From Haemaphysalis longicornis (lineage: Eukaryota > Arthropoda > Arachnida > Ixodida > Ixodidae): a stretch of DNA of 64,000 nucleotides. The stretch spans positions 56,001 through 120,000 of the forward strand of contig JABSTR010001174.1 of assembly GCA_013339765.2 (NCBI GenBank), read 5' to 3'. The notes beneath the pieces are model-generated. The model saw only the letters and a program-made list of their open reading frames with translations. It ran no database searches and was not told where the DNA came from. The position numbers and the translations under genes are program-made. This document shows positions 54,491-64,000 of the stretch, one piece after another (the stretch's first letter is position 1; each line of letters begins with the position of its first letter).

Positions 54491-55345
54491 CAGTAAAATC
54501 TCGATGATTACTAATCTTGCGGGACCGCGCGAAAATATCGTATCATCCGAAATTCGTATGAACCAACACAGACCAAAAAATTGAGCGCTGAAAATAAAGT
54601 TTTCGTTTATTTCTTTTCCTACTTTCGCGTGAAGAAATTCGTGATTCTTTCTGCTTTTTTTAACCCCCATGTCGCAAAGCAGTCCTTTCTGGAGCACGTA
54701 AAGCTTCGCGCTCGTCTCCTCACTCACTGTGCGCAAGCTCGCTACACGCCGCAACAGTCAAGCGTGAACCGCATGGTGCGTTTTTGTACGCGATTCGCTC
54801 GCCTCGGTTCTGCGAGCGCTGTATTTTCACGCCCTCATCGACGATTTCGCGACCGCGGTAGCGCCTACCTCGGTCAGAAAATGACGCACGACGCGCGCGG
54901 CAGAATGGAGGAGCCTGTGACTACTTGCGATGAGATCGAGACAGCCGGCTGGTTGGCTCCGCCGGAGATGGTTAGGCTTAGCACGCCGGCAAATATTTTA
55001 CGGGCGCTTTCTAGCGGCGCGGATTATGTTTTATAGTACCGTTTTCGCATGCATTATCAGCTCCTTTACCGCACAAGCAACTTCGTGTCTCCCTTGAGCC
55101 GCATTTTAAAGAGCGGTTAGAAACGGTCGCTCGAGCGCCCGCGCCACTTTGCGGCTGGAGCCGACGCCATGTTGGCGCCGCCGGCCGCGCTGCGCGCTGC
55201 GTGGGGGTGGTTTCCCGGCGGTGTCAGCACGCGTTGGGCGTGCGCAGAGCGTTTTCGCGAGCAGAAAACAACACCGATACAGTCTGCGAAAGCACGTACC
55301 GTTCGCCGGGTATATGCTTCGCGACTTTGCTGCTGAGACACGCTC

Positions 55346-55387
<42 letters not shown>

Positions 55388-55390
55388 TTT
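54491..55390 (+). mobile_element. Tigger-like element nested in the hAT element, right end missing
   Basis: The left end CAGTAAAATCTCGATGATTAC follows TA at 54489-54490 and matches the family at 37424 (with ATCGTATCATCCGAAATTCG after it). It includes the shared GC-rich core (about 54960-55270). No matching right end is found; similarity fades near the T-run at 55350-55385, so the right limit is approximate. Confidence 0.65.
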
Positions 55391-55699
55391 TGGGTGGTTC
55401 GAATATTTCGAACCATACAAGTGTCGTTCGAATCGAATCGAATACCAAAAAATTCGAATCGAATATTCGAAGTTTCGAATATTCGCACACCCCTACTTTT
55501 CTATCATCAATAAATTCCTATACAGATACGCGCAAAGTTTGGAACAGGATACGGAAACTGCAGGGGCAGAAAACATATGTCACACCTCTTGTCAGCACCA
55601 CTAGCGATACACTTGAAGACCAAGCAAACACCCTGGACAAACACTTCGACATATTTCCAGCTCCTCCCACTACACCGAGACATTCCGGCGATACAAAGA

Positions 55700-58205
55700 A
55701 TCTGTTGAAAAGAAAGCCTATTCGTGACAACAAGAAATCTAATGACGGGTATAACTCTAATTTTTCGCTGCAGGAACTTATGGTAGCCCTCAACACATGC
55801 CGCGCTCGCGCCAGGAGTTGATAAAATAACATACACAAGGATTCAGTACCTGCACATAGATACCCTCAATACTCTTCTCTTCTTGTACAACAAGATATGG
55901 TGTGCTGGGTACTTTCCTCATGCTTGGAAAGAGGCAATTGTGTTAGCTATATTGAAAGAGGGAAAAGATGCCTCTTCTGTGACAAGCTATCACCCTATTG
56001 CTTTGACGAGCTGCTTGAGCAAGCTCTTTGAAAAGATGATCAATAGACGGCTTATCTATTTCTTGGAATATCATGGTGTCCTTGATAGCTGCCAGGCAGG
56101 CTTTCGCTTGGGCAGGTCAACAACTAACAATCTTATAGCTGTTGAATCTTATGTTAAAGATGCTTTTGCTCATAAACAACACTGTATATCTGTATTTTTT
56201 GACATTGAAAAGGCCTATGACACCGCTTGGCGGTATGGCATCCTGCATGACCTTAAATCTGTCGGCATTTGTGGAAACATGTTAAACACACTGGAAAGCT
56301 ACTTATCAGATAGAACATTCCGGGTACGAGTTCAATACGAGCAGCATTATCCAGGACGTATACACAAGAAAATGGCGTTCCCCAGGGTGGAGTACTTAGC
56401 TGCACACTTTTCATTGTAAAAATGAATACGTTAGGGAGAGCACTGCCACCCACCATTTTTTATTCAATCTATGTAGACGATGTTCACATCAGCTTCAGGT
56501 CATGCAAACTCCTCTATCTGTGAATGGCAGATCCAAGTTGCTGTGAACAGACTAGCCAAGTGGGCAGGCAAAAATGGTTTTATCCTAAATCCGCAGAAAA
56601 GCACTTGTGTTCTCTTTTCCAGGAAGCGTGGGATCCATCTGCAACCAACCATACAACTTAAGGGAGTTGACATACCCGTAAAAAGAGAACACAGGTTTCT
56701 TGGAGTAGTTTTAGATGATAAGCTTACATTCATCCCACATATTAAACAACTTAAAATGAAATGCATGAAGACTATGAACATCTTAAATGTCCTTTCCCGC
56801 CAGTCATACGGTGCAGATACAACATGCCTTTTACGTGTTTTTAACAGTCTTGTCAGGTCCCGTATCGACTACGGAAGTGTAGTGTATGGGTCTGCCTCAA
56901 AAACAGCTCTAAAAATGCTGGACGCAATGCTGCACTTGGGGCTTGGGCTTCGCCTGGCGTCCGGAGCTTTCCGGACGAGTCCTATTGAAAGCCTCTATGC
57001 AGAAACGGATCAGTGGTGCTTAGAGCACCAGCGTACATACATGGCACTTTTGTACTGCGTAAGGGCGACATCCTTAAATAGTCATCCGCTAAATGCTATT
57101 CTTGAAAACAAAGCGTCCGAAAGGCTGTTTTTGAGCCGTCCGTCGCTTCCTCTGCCTTTCTCTATCCGAGTGAAGGTGGAGGCAGAGGAACTTGGGGTTA
57201 TTTTATCTGAATCTTACAAAACTGACTTCGTTGAGTTCATGCCGCCTTGGCAACTGCGCCCTGTCACCTGTGACATGTCGTTCAAGGAAATTTACAAAAA
57301 ACATTCACCCACAGAACTCATCCTACAACACTTCCTGCACTTGCAAAACAAATTCCCATACACTGCTTTTTACACAGATGCCTCCAAAACTGCCACTGCT
57401 GTGGCATGTGCTGCACACGGTCCCAATTTTGCCAGCACAAGGACACTAAACAGAAACACAAGTATATTTATGGCTGAGGCACATGCTATATTAATTACGC
57501 TAGAACACAATACAAACAAAGATACAACAATACATTATATACACAGACTCATTGAGTGTTGTGACAGCACTGCATTATGGAAAACCGAGTAGGAACATTG
57601 TGCTGAACAGGTTAGTTAAAGAGATAATGGCAGCCTACGCTTTAAAACAGGTCATAGTCGTGTGTTGGGTGCCTGGACACAGTGGCATTCCTGGTAATGA
57701 ACTCGCAGACCAGAGCGCCGCTGTGGCAGCACTTCGCTGTAGCATCGACGTTCAGCAGCTTCCCTATCTTGACTGGAAACCATTCATTCGAAAGGCAATC
57801 CGACAACGCTGGCATCAACACTGGGACACTCAGACAGATAATAAACTCCACACTGTAAAACCCCAATTAGGCAGCTACTACACAGAAAAACACAACAGAA
57901 CAACGGAAGTATACATGTGCAGATTACGAATAGGCCATACATACGCTACTCACTCGCACCTTCTGCAGGGCAAACCACCGCCACAATGCGACAGGTGTGG
58001 ACATCGCCTATTCGTCAGCCATGTCTTAGTTGAGTGTGGGTACTTCCACAAGGCAAGGAAAAAGCACTTCCGGGAACTCTACACTCACATGATTCCTCTT
58101 CATCCCTCGATGTTTTTAGCTGATGAACCCTTAATTCCAAGTAAACGCCTTTTTGCTTACCTGGGAGACATTGGCTTTTTAAACCGCATATCATACCACG
58201 TGTAA
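55700..58205 (+). pseudogene. LINE reverse transcriptase, RNase H and C terminus
   Basis: The reverse transcriptase blocks include SYHPIALTSCLSKLFEKMI, LDSCQAGFRLGRSTTN and FDIEKAYDTAW. The catalytic YVDD is at 56470-56481, in a frame different from its neighbours. The thumb region and KNGFILNPQKSTCVLFSRK follow. RNase H shows FYTDASKT (about 57365), MAEAHAI, TDSLSVVTALHYG in a shifted frame, and CWVPGHSGIPGNELAD (about 57664). The C-terminal Cys/His region has CRLRIGHTYATHSHLL and CDRCGHRLFVSHVLVEC; the stop is at 58203-58205. Shifts near 55820, 56400, 56490 and 57560 inactivate it. Confidence 0.88.
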
Positions 58206-58476
58206 CCTCGGGGCCCCTCAGAGTGGGAGGAAGCTATGAGTGTCTATTTATTTTTTACATTCTCACCCTGCCATTCCCATTTCCCCAATTTTATTGTTGT
58301 TTTAAATGAGGGGCTGTATACACCCCCACACTAACCTCTTTTCATATCGTCACATTTACAGCACCATTTTACTAAAGCATCATTCAAAATGATCAACCGT
58401 TGCGTTGGCGCTCTTTGGCCATCGTTGCCCTTGCGCCATAAAACAAACAGATACTACTACTACTTTGTTGGCTGAC

Positions 58477-58752
58477 AGCGGCATTCCCAGGCAGGCAAGT
58501 TGCTCTTCATCTGGGAGGTATTCGCAACCACTCGGTGATGTGGAAGTTAGTGCGGCACTGGCTTTCTGTGGTTTTCGCGCCCGTTTTGACTGCTTCTGTG
58601 CGCGCTAACGCTCCTTCGATTTCCGCTCTTTCTTCCTGCTAGTACACAAAGCGAGAAAACGAGTTTGGAGTGGCAATTCGTTGAGTATTGGACATACTTT
58701 TGTGAGCAAGCTACTGTGCGTCACAATTAGGCGAGAGATACTGATAGTATCT

Positions 58753-58786
<34 letters not shown>

Positions 58787-59670
58787 TATAGAGATAAGAT
58801 AGGACTGCTAGAGATAGATCGAGAGAGAGAGATAGCGAGAGTAGGAGAGAGAGGAGAGAGAGATGTCTTAAATGACACTCAGCGAGGTAGCCTGGCCATA
58901 AATGCCCTGGCTTGCTGCTGCATGGTGGCTAAAAAAACTGGTGATAATGAAGATACGGTCATGATGATGATAAACGAACAGTTTATGGCTTCGCCTGGAC
59001 GGGTTGTGGGAACCAAGACTGTTGCCGTTGTCCTTGGCTTCAGGTGGGCCTGTTTCCGGCACTCTGAAGGCTATCCCCCTCTTCAGTCAGCATCCGAGAC
59101 CACCAGGGGTGCTGTTCAACGCTGGAGTGCTGGACCACCCATGCCAGCCATGCTACAAGGGCCCCGCCATCCTAGAAGCGGCCCGACATTTGTTCCACTC
59201 CGTTTGGTATTCTCAGCGTTGCGAGTGCTGGCCTGTTTTGTTTCTGTGTTTTGTGCTCCTTTGCATTCTTGCTAGAGGGGATGAACGAGCTTGCTGCAAC
59301 GCCATCTCTAGGCGGATCTCTCTCTGCTTGCGGAAAGTTGGAAGCACAGGCATTGCTAAGCACCAAGCAAGAGCGTTTGTGACGTGTGGATGTCTTTAAG
59401 GGTTGTTCTCAAGCCCGTGTCATGTAGGGTTATTTGGGTAGCCTCCCAGATGTCTGTCAACTGTCCACAGTCTCCGCGCAATGTTTAGATTAATGGCACC
59501 GGCTAAAATGTGTTTCGCCAGGGTAAAATATGTTTTGGCCTTCACTGGTGAGGAAGGCTCCCATGTGGGAGCCAAAACCTACTTTTTTTTTGTTTAACGC
59601 AAATACGCATCGCAACAAAAAACGTATCGCAACAAAACAGGCTTCCATCAGAAACCCTGGATTTTTCCAT
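58477..59670. other. Downstream of LINE, unassigned
   Basis: It includes a GA-rich microsatellite at 58757-58873. No exon-like continuation of the ankyrin gene was identified. Confidence 0.4.
58757..58873. repeat. GA-rich microsatellite
   Basis: Interrupted (GA)n with GATA-type variants, starting with an uninterrupted run of GAs near 58760-58785. Confidence 0.9.
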
Positions 59671-60654
59671 TAGTACTTTCCGGTCTGAAGTCGCACCTTT
59701 GTATAAGTCGCACCCCCCTCAAATGACAGTTTTTCGAAAAAAACGATATAATCACGGGGGAGCAGGGAAAACACTGGTAAACTCAAGTGAATCTCTTAGA
59801 AGTGCGGCGAAAGTACTGGTTGGTAACAATCCCCCAAAGGGTCTAGACCGTGCATATAAAGTCCAAAGTAGACGAGCTTTCTCAAAATGGTTTATTTATA
59901 ACAAGATGGCATGTACTTACAGACGTCATTTAGGCAAAACCATCGAAATCTTCCCTCCGAATGTAGCAATAAACAATTCACACTTCCCAAGTGGGTGTTC
60001 GCCAGCATCGCTGTCGTCCTCCGATCACTAATGTCTTCTTCGCAACATCGTCACCACTCGGCGGATTTCCGGATACCCGGGTACAACTGTTTTTGAGAAA
60101 TGGGTCCCAGGTGGGCCCATTTGGTCACCTCTCCGACATCGCGCGTCTCTTGCGTGGTGTCTAAATCAGCACAACAAAGGTGCATGGCGGACGGAAGTGA
60201 CGCGAACGGAAGCGCCCAAAATCGAAACTTATTACAAGCTGTCATTTTAAAAATTAGCAGCATGTTTACCTCCTTCAGAGTAATCTCTGTAATAAATTTA
60301 TAAGCTGCATTTTGTTTTTGCAACTTAGTTTGATGTTACTTTGAATTTATTCTGAACTGTAGTTACTGCACATGGCAGAAGTGGCGCCGGTTGTCGCGGG
60401 CCCATTATCATTGTTTTTGACTAGAAAAAGCTGCCAAATTCTTTGGTTTAACGTCCCGAAGCGACTTATGAGGTTACGAGAAATGCCGTAGCGGTGGGCT
60501 TCGGATTCGTTTAGACCATAGAGCTGTTTTCTTAACATGCGCTGGCCACGTGCGGCAGCCGGAACCGTATTTATTCATAATAAGTCGAACGCGTGCGATA
60601 AGACGACCAACAAAAAATTTCAGACAAAACCGGACTTAAAACCGGAAAATACGG
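59671..60654. mobile_element. pogo-type MITE, unbroken relative of the 17802 element (about 980 bp)
   Basis: The right end is ACCGGAAAATACGG followed by TA (60655-60656); the left end is diverged (TAGTACTTTCCGGTCTGAAG). The interior matches 17802-18483 followed by 27849-28147, including ATGGCGGACGGAAGTGACGC and GGGCTTCGGATTC. It gives the uninterrupted junction TTTATAAGCTGC at about 60300. Confidence 0.8.
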
Positions 60655-61330
60655 TAACTTGCTGGGGAAACCAGTGGAACCTTGCAACGTGCCTTGACAA
60701 CAGGATTTATGCATTTGAGGGCTGTGCCAGCAACTGGCAAGGTTATTTCATGGCCTTTAAGCATGAAGCTGTTGCAATTCTTGGAGGCTAATAAGCTCCC
60801 GCATTGCATTACAGTAAAGCCCCGTAAACAAGTTCCTGGTTATTGCCTTTTTCCAGGCAGTTGTGGTGTTTGGAAAATATGCTTTGCGGGACCGTACATG
60901 GTCTCTTGGAACATGCACCTACAATGTTGTCGTCTAATGTGGTACAGGGACCAGTGCTCTATGCCCGAGTAACGTTTTGCAAGTGCTGCACAGTCTTGTA
61001 TCTTTGCTAGCTCGCTAGTTTTACGTCCACGTGAGATTCTGGCAATTCCTCTTTGTGCAATTGTCTTTGTGTACAACTGACTTTTAAAAAACGCCATGAT
61101 TTTATGCGCTGTACGCTCGAAAGCATTACCGCAGTGCGCGTCAATTTTGTTATATTTTGTTCCTGTTTCTGGCAGTAGCTGGACACTGGCAGAATGAAGT
61201 GTGCATGCCCAGGTCTGTGCCTGTGTGGGAGACGGGGCTTTGCGAGGAAGCTGTACGGACTCCTCTACTGACATGGGCAAGATTTAAGCCCCTGTTGAAA
61301 GCTCGAGCTGGTTGAAAGTGACGTGCCACA
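60655..61330. other. Unassigned
   Basis: No coding signal or repeat is recognised between the MITE and the SINE-like sequence. Confidence 0.35.
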
Positions 61331-61530
61331 CCTGCCACGGTGGCCCAGTGGCTCAGGCATTGTATTGCCGAGCCCAAGGACATTTGCGGGCTCGATCCCA
61401 GATGGAGGTGACTAGTTAAAAACACGCGTGTGTCGAGATTTTAGCGCACGGTAAAGATCCCCGGGTGTTCATAATTTGTCCGGAGCCCTCCATTATGACG
61501 TGCCTCATAGCCCAGCACGCTAAACTCCCC
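61331..61530 (+). mobile_element. tRNA-derived SINE, related to the one at 5609
   Basis: The tRNA-like head has GGTGGCCCAGTGGCTCAGGC and GGGCTCGATCCC; the body includes GTCCGGAGCCCTCCATTATG and GCACGCTAAACTCCCC. This is the same order as on the minus strand of 5609-5824. It is diverged, with no clear tail or target duplication. Confidence 0.7.
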
Positions 61531-61846
61531 AAGTTTCTTCCTTATGAAGCCACGAGTTCAAATGCTTGGTGCATAGGTATAACGCGTTGTCTAAGCTGCA
61601 GGTATGTACGTTTGGCGGCATGGGTTCTGTTGTCTTCAGCCAGGAAAGAATTCTGGTGAGAAACAACATGCATTCAGATGCCTCTTATAAAACCATTTCT
61701 CGCGGCAAAATTTAAAAATAATCGGAGCGGTTTCATCGTGTGAAGCAGTACTTTTTAATGTTCCTAATCGTGTGAAAGAAGAAAGGCTTGGTTGAGGACG
61801 ATTGGTGCAGAACAAGCAGTCACGCAGCCTTAGTTGCTTCAGAGTA

Positions 61847-63250
61847 CAGTAGAACCCCAATGATATTGCCCCCCCATCTTACGACGACCTGCTTCTTACG
61901 ACAGATCACTGCGGTCCTAGCAAACTCGCCACGGAAACATTGCATTAAAAACCCCAATTTTACAATGCTTGGGTGCGCACGGTCCGCCTGATACGACGGA
62001 CCCTAGCATGGATAAATTGGCATTTTTCCCGTCTTTTACACTTCTTTGCCGCCCCGTCCCGACTTTTCTTGATTCTGAACCCCCGTTTGACGCTGCTTGA
62101 TGTGCAAAGGTCCACAGGCGGGCCAGACCACTTGCTGAGCAGACGGGCGGGTACTGGCGGGCGGGGGAGTTGCCCCGCGACGACCCCACGCAGCAGCAGA
62201 ACTGTAATGTGCCAACCGCGAGAATTAAAAGTCCAGGTGGCCGGCGGACTGCGAAATTGCTGCTCCTATCGAGCGGACAAGCGTGAAAACACATACCGTA
62301 TCTTCGCGCGTATAATCCGCACCTAAAATGCGAAAGTTTCAGGGGGGAAGTAGAGGCGTGGATTATATGCGAGGTATTTCCTTGGTGCAGCTTCACCGCA
62401 ATGCGCGTTGGGCCGTGATGCCCCTGCAGCAGTGATAGCAACTAAGCCACTGTTATCCCATTGATAGCGCTTATTTTGCGTACACAGCTCAACAATGTAC
62501 CAACCGAAAACATCTATGCAGCAAGTCATCTAGTTACGTAGTCAGCTAGGCAAGTTCTTTTGCATAAACAAATGTGTAATGTTCCTTGAGTAGTAGATTT
62601 GGTCCACCCTCTTATGTCTAAAATATGTGGGCAATATGCGGGGATATGTTTCTTTTACTCGTCGACGGAAAGTGGAGGTGCAGGTTATATGCGGGGGCGG
62701 GTTATACACGCGGAAATACGGTACGACGCAACCCCATGGCGATGACCGAACACCCATTTTCCTTACCAGCTCGATCCAAGTTTCTTTTTTTTCTTTTTTT
62801 CATGACGTTCTCTCTCCTCCTCTTTGCTCTCTGCTTGTCAGTGTCTTTCAAAGCTGCGTTGTCGCTCCGTACCTTACTTTCCCGCCTTTTTTTTTTTCCA
62901 TCACCGCATTGTACAATGGTTCGTTTCGTTTGGCCGGGGGGGGGCTTCACACTCGCGTTTTCACTGCTCAATTTGCTTGTCTCTGCGTCAGCTTTCCCAG
63001 CATAGCTCGATGCACGGGGCTGGCGGGCTAGCACAGACACGAGAGAGGGGGGCACAAAATAAGCGTTTGGGATTTTAGAAGTGCAAATTACTCTAGAACA
63101 TGCTAAACACAGTAGTTTAAGTTCTTAGCCCACATCTCGTGTGAGACTGTCTACCGGGCGGGCATTTTCCCATACTCCAATCATACGATGTCCGTGTTGT
63201 ACGCGCTTTCACACACTCTCTTGAAAATTTGCATTGTTGGGGTTCCACTG
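61847..63250. mobile_element. Tigger-like element, CAGTAGAACCCCAATGAT ends (1404 bp)
   Basis: The left end CAGTAGAACCCCAATGATAT and the right end GCATTGTTGGGGTTCCACTG are a diverged TIR; TA lies at 61845-61846 and 63251-63252. It contains the MITE at 62296-62721. No transposase domain is recognised. Confidence 0.75.
62296..62721. mobile_element. MITE nested in Tigger-like element (426 bp)
   Basis: The ends are CCGTATCTTCGCGCGTATAA and TTATACACGCGGAAATACGG; TA lies at 62294-62295 and 62722-62723. TTATATGCGNGG words recur near both ends. No coding capacity. Confidence 0.85.
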
Positions 63251-64000
63251 TACATAGTAAATTTCGGTGTCTGAAGCAAAAATCTTCGATTCGCTATTTG
63301 ATCAGGCCCTGAGCAAGCTAGAGGTGATGCATTTCATGCGAAATAAGAGTGCACGTAAAGCATTTTGTGACAATCAGAATCGAGCGTTGCCGAAAACTGG
63401 TGTTCGCGTCTCGTAGCCTGGCAACATTGACCTCTTTCCGGGTGAGTGGCAAGTACAAAAAAAAAAAAAAAACACCCTGTCCTGAATCCAAAATTATTGT
63501 TACCTCATTCTGAAAGACCTTCCTTCGATTCACTGGCACTGTTTATGCGAAAAATTCAAAGTGAATTCGAAGACCGTAAAAAATTTGAGGAGGAATGGGT
63601 GCTCTGGATAGGAAGGAAAGAGTGAATTGTGTATGAACAAAAGTTGTACCATTTTTGTTCCAAGCATCGTTATTGATCCCAAATGATTTATTCATGTTTT
63701 TCTGTGACCTTTTTATTTCGTGTATTGCTGACAGCATGCATAGAAAAAAAAAAAAAAAAAAACCTCCCTCATTCAGACAGTGCTTCGTACCCGGTGCTTT
63801 TCACGGCCAGGCTCTTACTGATGTATTGTTAACAAGCCGTTTGTTGGTAGAGCCACATTTTGCTCAAGAAGCACTGTCCACTCAAAACGCACAACCATGT
63901 GTTTTTTTATGCTTCCCTTTGTGAGACATTATGTTCATTTGTTTTTTTTTTTTTTTTTTTTTTTCGTCCCATATTTGGCACTGCTGCGAGTGCAGTATAG
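63251..64000. other. Window end, unassigned
   Basis: AT-rich with several A- and T-runs (63457, 63747, 63941). No exon or element is recognised. Confidence 0.4.

Larger units (their letters stand above)
54086..55495 (-). mobile_element. hAT-like element (1410 bp), 8-bp duplication, inside the LINE
   Basis: The ends are TAGGGGTGTGCGAATAT and its complement, flanked by CTTTTCTA at 54078-54085 and 55496-55503. Long GAATCGAATCGAATA-type subterminal repeats occur on both sides. The minus strand holds the end of a hAT transposase (54332-54470). Inside it a Tigger-like left end is inserted at 54491. Confidence 0.85.
51373..58464 (+). mobile_element. Nearly complete I-clade LINE, 12-bp duplication, split by a hAT element
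   Basis: TTGTTGGCTGAC flanks the element at 51361-51372 and 58465-58476. Its order is 5' UTR, gag-like ORF1 with zinc knuckles, AP-type endonuclease, reverse transcriptase, RNase H, Cys/His C terminus, and a 3' UTR with a short TACTACTACT tail. Presence of RNase H and a knuckle-bearing ORF1 points to the I group. About 1.4 kb (54086-55495) is a later hAT insertion, leaving about 5.7 kb. Frameshifts in every domain show it is inactive. Confidence 0.9.

Noticed and set aside
58757..58873. Regulatory GAGA-type element
   Set aside because: The GA run is simple microsatellite sequence; there is no promoter context to support a regulatory call.
50448..64000. A further ankyrin exon
   Set aside because: No GC-rich exon with ankyrin signatures and a phase-0 acceptor was found after exon F; any remaining exon must be short or outside the window.

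Overview
The window is eukaryotic nuclear DNA with very large, transposon-filled introns. The mixture of mobile elements (I-, RTE- and CR1-type LINEs, a tRNA-headed SINE with a CAAT-repeat tail, many pogo/Tigger-type DNA elements, TTAA-inserting elements, hAT and P-like elements) and the GC-rich exons suggest a chelicerate, most likely a hard tick. This is a judgement from pattern; no species-diagnostic marker was seen.

One host gene runs through the window on the + strand. Six exons (2-342, 14599-14781, 28605-28719, 31819-32017, 36578-36786, 50223-50447) total 1272 nt, exactly 424 codons. All five junctions are GT-AG and phase-compatible. The protein has a low-complexity N-terminal part, then about six ankyrin repeats. 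The repeat order, including a long insertion inside one repeat, resembles the C-terminal half of atypical nuclear IkB proteins (IkB-zeta/BCL3 type), so it is probably an NF-kB co-regulator of innate immunity. The 5' end lies upstream. The 3' end is either just after the last exon (stop at 50523-50525) or beyond it.

Everything else is mobile DNA or unassigned intron. Intron 1 (343-14598) holds two piggyBac-like MITEs, two Tigger-like elements with C-terminal transposase remnants, two SINE copies with target duplications, a decayed CR1-like LINE and a 2.06-kb P-element-like insertion with a broken THAP domain and 8-bp target duplication. Intron 2 (14782-28604) has an AT-rich palindromic repeat and a deep nest: a pogo-like element split by a 9.4-kb TIR element. 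That element carries LINE fragments and an RTE element, which is itself broken by three TTAA-targeting elements (two abutting at one TTAA) and a 148-bp hairpin. Introns 3-5 hold a hAT element, further RTE, Tigger and SINE-like copies, a defective pogo element with only the two ends of its transposase, and an I-type LINE remnant beside an RTE fragment. Downstream of the last exon is a nearly complete 5.7-kb I-clade LINE with a 12-bp target duplication, split by a hAT element with its own 8-bp duplication.

Because several repeats occur both intact and interrupted within the window, many insertions can be read against a paralogous empty site, giving target duplications and relative ages directly from the sequence. 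No rRNA, CRISPR or prokaryotic feature was seen. tRNA-like sequences appear only as parts of repeats or as likely pseudogenes.
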